Under the pieces are notes generated by a model that was given only the letters and a program-made list of their open reading frames with translations, was not told where the DNA came from and searched no databases. 64,000 nucleotides of DNA from Aurifilum marmelostoma. Its lineage: Eukaryota > Ascomycota > Sordariomycetes > Diaporthales > Cryphonectriaceae. Numbering within the stretch: position 1 is the first letter of the stretch; each line of letters starts with the position of its first letter. Position numbers and translations under genes: made by a program. This document shows positions 56,062 through 64,000 of this stretch, one piece after another. The stretch spans positions 248,001 through 312,000 of the forward strand of contig JAMXSV010000016.1 of NCBI GenBank assembly GCA_027559495.1, in the 5' to 3' direction.

Positions 56062-56455
56062 GGGAAAGTGAACAGAAAGGCCTTGGAACCACTTGTTTAG
56101 GCTCGGTACGCGATCAGACCAGTCGAGTTTGGGCTTCTGTTAGTTAGGAGAGTAAGTATCATCATTTGAGGGGCTCGTCAAAGAAAAAGGACTAGTACTT
56201 GAGTTAGCCATTGTCATGTGAAATAATTTGTGTCAATTGCTGTCATGTGAGTTTCCATCTTCAAATAATTAGCGTTTATCACAGCTCTTGCTTGTTCCTT
56301 TATTCTTGACAGGTGGACAAAGTTTTTGAGCTCTTTGTCGCCATTTGACAGCACCACACCCCCCACCAATACATATTCACCACAGAACGCTGAGACCAGA
56401 GCCTGCATCGTACATTTCCTACATACTTTCACCACAAGTCTGAAATATCGTCAAA
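56062..56455. other. short intergenic region
   Basis: About 390 bases between two plus-strand genes. It includes AT-rich sequence and presumably the promoter of the coiled-coil gene. No coding sequence is seen. Confidence 0.55.
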
Positions 56456-57454
56456 ATGACACTACAGGTCAGGGTTCCCGGGCAGAAGCCTGCCACCGTC
56501 ACAGACCCAAGTCCTCAAGGCGCCGAAGACATCGAGACCGGAAAGAAAGAAACAATCATCGTGAGCTCATGCCCTGAAACGCACATTCATATAATTAGCA
56601 GGCCCCATGAACATACGGGCTTATAATTAAGATGTACCTCTCGCTTACCAATTTTTTTTTTAAAAAAAACCCCCCAATAGACCAACGCCGTCTTCCTCTA
56701 CCAGAAGAACTCGGAACTCCGACTACGCATCAGGGAACTGGAGGAAAACTGCAGGCTGGCCGAGATGGACCGCGACACGTTCAAGAACCGGCTCGTGGCC
56801 GCCGAGGCGGCCTGCAGGAAGCTGGAGCTGGAAAGGAAGAGTGCCGATGAGGCCCTGAAGAGGCAGGAGATTCTTGTACTCCGAGAAAAGCTGCAACAGC
56901 AGTGCCAAGAGATCAACGAGCTATACGAGAAAAGTAAGACATGGCCGAAGACTGACGATGCATGGTTGTTCTGAAAAGGCGTGGAGCGCCGGGTGCGAGA
57001 CCAGCTGAACTCCGGCATTGCGTTCAGTGATTTGCAAAAGAACCCCCGCCACATTAATTACACACACACACACACACGGCTGTGGGTACACAAAATTTTG
57101 ATGTGTTCGGGTTTTTATCGCTGGTTGTTATGTGCTCTGAGGCCACCTCTTGATCACAAGCTCAAACCCTCTATGGTTTATGATCCGCAAAACTTGTACC
57201 ATGCAAACCACTTTCCCTCAAATTCCTCAAGACCGATTCTTCACATCCGGTTAATCGATTATGGTCTCCAGGTATATATGAATTCCATGCCTCAGACTCG
57301 TGCGAATTGTCTGCTGTCGTATATGAACATCTGGCTCAATGTCGCCGCGGCCTCGGTTTCCCGCTGCAGCTGGAGCTCAACACTATCATCAGGGATTCGT
57401 ACGACGACTGGCATTGGCGAGGACAGACTCGACACGGCCGGATTGCCAACATGA
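56456..57454 (+). CDS. small coiled-coil protein, 3' end uncertain
   Basis: Exons 56456..56560, 56681..56933 and one starting at 56979; phases 0 and 1 agree. Residues from about 36 on form a long charged helix (NSELRLRIRELEENCRLAEM; LELERKSADEALKRQEIL; LREKLQQQCQEINELYEK) that should be a coiled coil. Exon 3 continues SVERRVRDQLNSGIAFSDLQ and then runs into a (CA)n repeat. Beyond it the frame stays open to 57454, but that part looks noncoding and overlaps the end of the convergent sirtuin gene. A further splice after the repeat may give the true end. Intron 2 is only 45 nt. No family recognised; dimerisation or a structural role is inferred from the coiled coil only. Confidence 0.6.
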
Positions 57455-60400
57455 TGCGGGCGGCGTGCTTCCACCCGATGCGGAGGTTGCTGGCTTGAAC
57501 CCGGCACAGGTCGACCAAGTGTGTGGTCAGATGCCACTGGCGGACCGGGTTGACCGTTCTGCGGGATTGCTGTGAAGTCGAGACAACGGCGTGGAGGCGA
57601 CATCTGTCTTGATGATGTCTCCCCGTAGCCAAAGGCACGTTCGCGCCAGTGACTTGGGGAAAGTATAGGCGACATGTCGGGCGACATATTAGGTGGCGGT
57701 CCTGGTGATACAATTGGCTCCAGGTAGCTGGGTGGGGCAAATGTACTTGGGCTTTGAAAGTGACCAGGGCCCAGGGTTAAGCGCAGGAACGAGTCCCTGT
57801 GCTCACGATGGGCAGCTCCCGTCCGCAGGGGTGCCAATGTGATGGATTCTTGTGGCGTCCGAGGTTGTGAGACATTCGCCGTCCTAGGCATTGGTTGAGG
57901 AGGCAGGAGGGGTATGGCAAGTATCTCCTCCTTCTGGGTCGTGTGTAGATCCGCAGCGCAGTGGGCATCTTGCATCCGTGCGGATTGTTCGGGCGGCAAA
58001 GAAAGGCCCTTTGCCTTCTCCTTCTTCATTGGCTGCGGTAAGGATCTAGCCTTGGCTTTTCTGTTGCCAGCAGAGGTGTCGCATCGCGGAGCTGAGTCAC
58101 AGGCAGGTTTCGCCTCCCCAAATATTGCCTTGGGCTTCCTATACCTAGGGTTAGACTTGACCGCGTCTACAATCGAGTTGCCTTCGCCACCAAGACTGGG
58201 ATCGCCGTTGGGGACAGCTTGCCCTTCCATCAAGGTTGTATGTCCCTGCGGGGGCGATGTCTCGACGGCCTCCTCTTTGACCAATGACGAAGGGGCTGCC
58301 TGTTCTGAATGACGTTCAGGAAGCGGGAATCGAGCTTGAATGATCTTGAGTGGTGTCATCGAGACGGACTTGTCGCGTTGGCCTTCTTGCGCTTTGGTTC
58401 CAGCAGCTTTACTTTTGGCATGCTTGCGAGCCGTTTTGGGCTGCTTTGCTGTGGGTTCCGATGTGGCGCCGGCACCTGGGAGCGTAAGCCTGCTCCTCGT
58501 GTTCTTAGTACGAGGACCACGCCGGGTCTTGAGAGGCCCAGCTGATGATGGTGATGGTTGTGCTGTATCTTGCCTTGTTGGTGTGCTTTTCGCCGGCAAA
58601 GATGCCTTCGTTGAAGTAGGAACGATCTTTGAAGGAGGTGGAAGAGAAAGCGGCTGGACTGTACGGCCGCTTATCTTGGCCAAGTCCGCCATGATCTTCA
58701 ACGTCCAGTAGACTGCATTTTGTTTGCAATCTCGGACAGCCGCTGGTCGTTTCGGTGCTGTCTTGCCAGAATCCGGCGGCTCTTCATTCTTGAGCTTATC
58801 CGGCTTCGCCGCCTTGTTCGCTTTCTTGCTCTTCTGCGACGACTCTAGGGATCCAGTTGCCTTCGCCTCTGTGCCCTCGGCATCCTCGGTTTTCTTTGAC
58901 CGCTTGCTGTCCTTCCTTTCTGTCTCGTCTTTTGCAGGGCGGCGCCGCTTCGTGCCTTTGGGCTCCTCCTCGACAGACCCAGGAGGTAGCCACATGATTG
59001 GCTTCTTCTCTTTCAAGTCCTGAACCCAAGCATCGCAGTCCATCTCAATCCAGAAATCGAAGACATCGGCCCAGACACTGTCGGCCGGTTTGGTATAGTT
59101 GACAAAAATGACCTTGCCGTCCTTTCTGTTATGGACCGTCTTTGCAAATTCTCTGACGACAGTCTTCAGGCCGTGAACTTTCAGGCTCGTCCCCATGACG
59201 ATGAGCATGTCGGGCGCTAACGAGATATCGTGCTGTATGATTGTCGAGATTCGTTGGGATTCTGGGTGCTCTTCACCGTAGAGAACAATGTCAGGCCGCA
59301 GCTTCCCGACCCCGAGCGCACGCTTTCCACGCTCTTGCCTGGCAACGGTCGCGTCTTCACACCGAGGACAAGGCGGCTGTTGGCCCGACATCGTCTGCAG
59401 CTCCCGATCGCCCTCATCCCAGTCGGCAACACACCCACACTGAAAGCACCGCAGGGCGCGGAGCGAGCCATGGAGGAAGACGCATTCTACTCCCTTGTTA
59501 GGCTCTGGGGTTGAAGGACCAGAACCGGGTTTTGCGGGAGCCTTTTCAGGAGTTGGATTATTCAAGTTCGTGTCAATTGGTCGTGAGCCAGCTGCAGGAC
59601 CGTTCTTTTCAAGCTCTTCGCCGGACTGGGACTCGCCCTGGTGGTCTGGCTCATCTTTCAGTTGCGTCACTCCCCCGTTGCCGCCGCTCAACTCTTGATG
59701 ACCGCCATCAACCTTTTCCACGGGACCCGATGGAACTACTTGACTTTCCGTGATGCAGGGTTCTCCAGGGGAGGAAGACACTCCATTCACAGCGTTTTGC
59801 GGCACGTCTTGGGCGACGGCGGGACAAGAGACCTCTGGACCGAGTGTAGGCTGATTGTTGGCGTTGTTGATGGCATTCCGTACGATGGCAGACCCGGCTA
59901 GAGCCCTCGCGACTCGAGTTGAAAAACGACCTCGGCTGCCGGGACCAAGAAGAAGACGCGTCGAGAGGCCAACCTTGTCCTCGAGAAGATCAATGTTCTG
60001 CGTGTAGCAGCGGACCATCTTCCCAGCTTTTGAGAGGTGATTGATGAAGTGGTGACAACCAGTTGGAGACGCCTCGCGCGATTTCTGGCGGAGGTTGGTG
60101 GCGAATGTATAGAATACAGAGGTTTTCAAAGGATCCGACCAGATGGAGGCATCGAAGAGCTCACGGCCTTTGAGTGTCGATAGGGAACGCTTGAAGGTGG
60201 AAGACCGATTCAATTGCTCTTGCGATGAATATTGCTGGCTGTCGCCCTCCTTGTCTTCTGCCTCGCCGCCCTCATCTTCGTCATCAGAGACGGGCGAGCT
60301 AGGCCTGCTGCTAGACGGGGCCGGCTCAGTAGATCGCTCGTCGAAAACGTCGGAGAGATGGGATGGTGGCGATGAGAGAGGCGAACTGAAATTCGTCTGT

Positions 60401-61354
60401 GGTGTGGACTTTGATGTTGAAGGTCTCGGAGTGGAAGGGTCTGAAGACAGAACAGCCACGCGGTCTGCTTGGCTTGTCCTGAGAACGGCCTTCCGATCTG
60501 GTGGTTTCAAGATAGGCATCGTTGCTTGTCTTGTTTGAGCGCTCGGCGGGGTTTGTGCAGCTGTAGAGTTACGTCTGGAAGAGTTCCGAGATGACGCGTT
60601 CTGGTGTACTTGTCCGCGGGGATGCGCCTCATCCTTCTGTGCCTTGCCCTCCTGGGGCGCATCTGAGCGATCGGAAAGAGACTGTTCCACCTCGGCATCA
60701 ACATTTTTGCGCGCAGTCTCGTCAGAGAAGACGAGCTCATCAGCCAGGATTGACTGCTCGGACAATAGAACCACTTCCTCTTCACTCGGGTCTTGTACCG
60801 CATCATGAACATCGCCACTCCTAGCCTTGGCGTCCGCGTCTGAATCGGACTGATTTGTGCCATCGCTGCTGCTGCGGTCCGACCTCGCTGAATCCTCTTC
60901 GGAGCGCGCTGTCTGTGTGTCATCACATCTGGTCGAGCCAGCTGCAACTTGGCTCGGAATCGCGGGGACCACTTCGATGCTGTCTTCTATTGGCGGTGAT
61001 GTCTTTCTACGTTTTCGAGGCCGCTCATCCGATCCGCTCTCGTCAGACTGACTGCCAGATGGCTGTGGTCTGGCCGCGCCCAGTTTTGCTGCAGCATCAA
61101 ATTGGCTTTGTATCATGGAGTACAACCCATTCTCCGATCGAAAGTCCTGCATAATGTGTTAGCAAGACACGAATCCGCAAACTATAGAACGGAGAAGAAG
61201 GCAGGAGAGGGGGGGGGGGGATACGGACAGGAATTCCAGAGTTGGTACTGATTCCAGCTCCCGTGATCACCACAACCTTCTTGGCTTTCCATAATGCGTC
61301 GGCTATATTCTGCAGGTGGTCTGAGGACCCGGCTGGGACATGAAGCGTAGGCAT
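57292..61354 (-). CDS. Sir2-family (Hst4-like) NAD-dependent protein deacetylase
   Basis: Exon 1 (61354..61229) and exon 2 (61146..57292) join in phase 0 inside the hallmark motif, giving GAGISTNSGIP-DFRSENGLY; total about 1326 aa. Sirtuins remove acyl groups from lysines of histones and other proteins using NAD. Other motifs are YTQNIDLLE near 422, the catalytic His in VFLHGSLRALRC, the four zinc Cys (CFQCG and CPRCE) near 612-640, LRPDIVLYGEEH and DMLIVMGTSLKVHGLK. A disordered insert of about 270 residues splits the Rossmann fold, and a disordered tail of about 600 residues follows, as in fungal Hst4-like proteins. The start is the only ATG before the motif, MPTLHVPAGSSDHL; the frame upstream is open from a TTG, so an extra 5' exon is possible. 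It is expected in the nucleus. Confidence 0.9.
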
Positions 61355-63115
61355 CTTGGGCAGAAAATCTGGCTGATCTAGGACAAGCCCTGACGGGGGA
61401 TCCGAGGGTCCAGCGGGCCGGTGGTGGCCTTGGACTCCAACTTCGCTCAAGTTTGCACCACACCAGAAGCACTTCTTCGCCGAGTGGCAAGCTCAACGCT
61501 GTATACCGAATTCCATCGAACCCTTCGAGAAGCTGGTGATGTATGTATGAGACCGGGCCATTCGCGTTCTAAAGAGTCTGGACGGGGGAGAAACGCGAAG
61601 AAGGGCTGTACGACGATTGTCTATATGTGAATTGGAGGTCTTGCCAAGTCGAGAAGCACCTGGGGTGGCCGATACTGTCGAGACTTCGAGTGATATCCAC
61701 CGGTATCGTCGTCCTCGCGTCACGCAATCGAGTCGCGTAGTCTGACTGCGGGACTGTCCAAGTGGGAATTTTTCTCGGCAGGGGGCCACAAACAAGTGAA
61801 TTGAGGGACAACAGCAGGGCCTCGGTTTATCCTGAGGGCAGAACTGGTCCGCAGTTCTGGAGATCCTGCAGGCGAGGGAGTGATCGTTCCGCAGAAGGCG
61901 TCTTTGTCTTGCGGCCGCGGGTACCAGGCCAGAGCGGTTGGCTCTGGGGGTAGCCCTTGTCCAGCACGGACAGGTTGTACGAGAGAGACTCGTGAAGCTC
62001 TGTCGGGAGGAGACAGCACAGACAGCCTCAGCTGGTAGATGAGTCCCCTCCGAGTGAGTGTTGTGAGAGAAAAGCCTGTCCGTGATGTCGTGGGTTTTCG
62101 GCCGTAGACGCGTTACACCGGGACAGACAGGGGTGGGAGGAGTCGAGATTCAAGGGTACCGAGGACTGATTTTATAAGACCTTTGGAGGCGTCTATGTTG
62201 ACGAGATCTTGTGGGTCATCGCGTCGGAAGTCGTGGTGGGGTCGGGTTCGACTGTTCATGGGGAGATTGGGATGTTGTCGTGACGGTTGGAGGTAGTGTG
62301 CAGGTCAAGTCCTCGAGATGCTGTTCAACAGGCGGTAACTGATCCCACCCCAAGAGGCGCGAGATGCCACCCAAAAACAACTCCGCACGGGCCAGATCTG
62401 GTCTTGAGCTGGACCCTGGGCATGCCTGGAGGGGGATGGTGGTGGTGGTGGTACCCACGCACCCACGCACCCGCGCAGGCCACGGTACCGGAGAGTACGT
62501 AGCGCGGTAGGTGTGCGGTGTGGTACCATCCCCGCAGCGCGCTACTACACAATGTGGACCCCCCACGACCCCCCTGTTCCTGAAGATCTCCACCAGCTGT
62601 CCAGAGGCTTGAGAGGCTTACACAGGCCTGACTGGCCTGACTGGCAAGTCCAGTAGGCTCACCATGGGCCTAAAACAAAAAGTCTAGGATGCCCTTTTGA
62701 GAAACCAAAACGATCTCGGATCTAGCCGGTGGGAGGACAAAGCAGAAGGGACTTATCTCCAGTGAGGGTCTTCCTACTAAGTATGTATTTTCACGTTGGA
62801 TGCCCATCTTGGAAGTACTACTTTGTTGCATGTGCAACTCGACGGCAGAGATTGACCACCAAGCATGGCTCTCGAATCTGATCTCGAGCCTCGACCCCAC
62901 CAAATGTCTTACTTACAGGAGAGGCAGGCACATGTCTGGAAAGGGTTAGGCCCCCGCCTGCAGAAGGTAATACCTGCATGTCATGTTGTGGTGAGTCACA
63001 CTGATACAGATGCTTCTCTCTCTGCCTCTTCGTAAATGTGTTATTGTTTTCATATAAAGCAGCGCTATATGCATACCTCCTCCTCTACAGAAATGCTCTC
63101 CTTACCATACTCAGG
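61355..63115. other. 1.8 kb intergenic, no supported gene
   Basis: Divergent region between the sirtuin and the ABC transporter gene. Short frames on both strands show no family features. It holds a short GGT-rich stretch near 62430-62455 and ACCCACGC repeats near 62453-62475. Confidence 0.5.
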
Positions 63116-64000
63116 ATGGTATCTTCATCCTGGTGCCGTTGGCTGACCCAGCCCTTATTTTGGACCAAAAGGCAACAAGATGGTCCTGTAGCTATCGATC
63201 CGCTGCTCTACTACGTTTCGCCGTTGCAGCTATGGCTGGGAAAGCTTGTGGCTGCCGTCAACAAGACGGGGACTATGGAGAACAAGTGGTTACCTGTCTT
63301 TACGGAGGCCAGTGCACACCTACGCTTGGTCTTTGCTAGGATCTGGTCAGAACATGGTCCCAAGGCAGCTTTCTTCTTGCAATGGGAGACTGGCGGGATG
63401 CTTTTGCTGGGTGTGATCCTGGAGGTAAGCGGTCTAGAGCAGAGCATCTGTTGCTATGCAGCTCAAGTATGTGCCTCTGTTTGTGTATATCCTTGCTCAT
63501 TGGACGTCCATACAGTTGATATACTCCGTGGCTTCAGTCGGCGCTCCTCTGCTCTTGCGACTGCTGCTCTTGGACACCCACAACGCGACGCTGGCCGGGC
63601 TACTGGTGGGCGCCAATATCATCGCTACTCTGGCAGGCAGGGCCAAAAATCAGGTGGTTCGGACACAGAGTACATGGGTAGAGTCCATGCTCCGTACCGC
63701 CATATTTGAGAAGAGCTTGCGCCTGTCTCCAGCAGCCAGGAGAGCACACCCGCCAGCGCAAATTATCAACATGAGCGCCGTGGATGTGGACTTTCTGTCT
63801 ACATATGTCCTGAAGATTCACGACGTTTGGGTCGCGCCGCTGCAAATCATAGCCATTGTTGTCTTGGCAGCCAGCATCATCGGTCCAGCCGCCTTCGTCG
63901 GCTTCCTTTTGCTTCTCATCATGTTCTTCGGCCAGAGCATGGCCAGTCAGATCACTCGTGGGGCCGTGGTCAGGTATGTTCACCTCAATGACCAGCGCCT
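63116..64000 (+). CDS. ABC transporter, ABCC/MRP-like, 5' part only (cut by window end)
   Basis: An open frame from an ATG at 63116 (in-frame open sequence starts at 63038) reaches LPVFTEASAHLRLVF and GGMLLLGVILE at 63424. From 63462 a second frame reads LKYVPLFVYILAHW, NATLAGLLVGANIIATLAG, AIFEKSLRLSPAARRAHPPA, QIINMSAVDVDFL and WVAPLQIIAIVVLAASIIGP. This is the membrane domain 1 pattern of ABCC exporters (KxLRLSPxAR, GQIINxxSVD, PLQI). The join needs a 37-nt intron (GTAAGC donor, GCAG acceptor), very short for these fungi. A GTATGT donor at 63974 probably starts the next intron. The true start and the ATP-binding domains cannot be seen. Substrate unknown. Confidence 0.62.

Noticed and set aside
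1..64000. CRISPR arrays, insertion sequences, LTR elements or RIP-degraded repeats
   Set aside because: No spaced direct repeats, transposase or reverse-transcriptase text and no strongly AT-shifted blocks were seen; repeats are simple tandem runs.

Overview
The window looks like nuclear DNA of a filamentous ascomycete (Pezizomycotina, most likely Sordariomycetes). Genes are well spaced and on both strands. Introns are mostly 45-125 nt, with GTAAGT/GTATGT-type donors and CTAAC/CTGAC-type branch sites. Coding regions are GC-rich at third positions, and the protein families are typical of this group (LEA-like DUF3659 proteins, an Hst4-like sirtuin, DUF3500, a fungal RING-CH protein). I support 19 protein-coding genes, one partial ABC transporter at the right edge, and one intron-containing tRNA-Pro. 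There is no CRISPR array, rRNA or recognisable transposon. Exon coordinates come from reading splice sites and checking phase by hand, not from transcripts.

Layout. 0.4-17.4 kb: an island of low-complexity or disordered proteins. It holds two adjacent DUF3659 (LEA-like) genes, two paralogous acidic/Gln-rich proteins sharing a C-terminal L-x-L-x-L-D-L-N-L module that ends in GDLELALL, and a single-span membrane protein with a poly-Gln/Glu tract whose frame breaks in a low-complexity stretch. 17.4-21.5 kb: no gene seen. 21.5-23.9 kb: five-exon acetolactate synthase (ilv2) with TGACTCA sites upstream and in intron 1. 23.9-31.9 kb: about 8 kb with no convincing gene, upstream of a C2H2 zinc-finger gene (31.9-34.0 kb) with a poly-Gln tract and RDSM repeats. 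36.8-38.4 kb: galactokinase. 38.9-43.0 kb: RING-CH ubiquitin ligase and SGT2 co-chaperone, divergently transcribed. 43.9-51.3 kb: an accessory-looking stretch with a small secreted/membrane Cys protein, a trans-enoyl-reductase-like gene with an apparent one-base frameshift, a SAM methyltransferase that seems to use a GC-AG intron, and a UstYa-like membrane protein with altered HxxHC motifs. 52.4 kb: tRNA-Pro(AGG). 52.9-61.4 kb: DUF3500 protein, UlaG-like metallo-hydrolase, coiled-coil protein and Hst4-like sirtuin; the last two are convergent and may overlap. 63.1 kb to the edge: start of an ABCC-type ABC transporter.

Housekeeping functions covered are branched-chain amino acid synthesis, galactose use, tail-anchored protein targeting, ER-type ubiquitination and chromatin silencing. 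They show no operon-like logic. The regions most worth a second look are the disordered-protein island on the left and the 44-51 kb group of small oxidoreductase, methyltransferase and UstYa-like genes.
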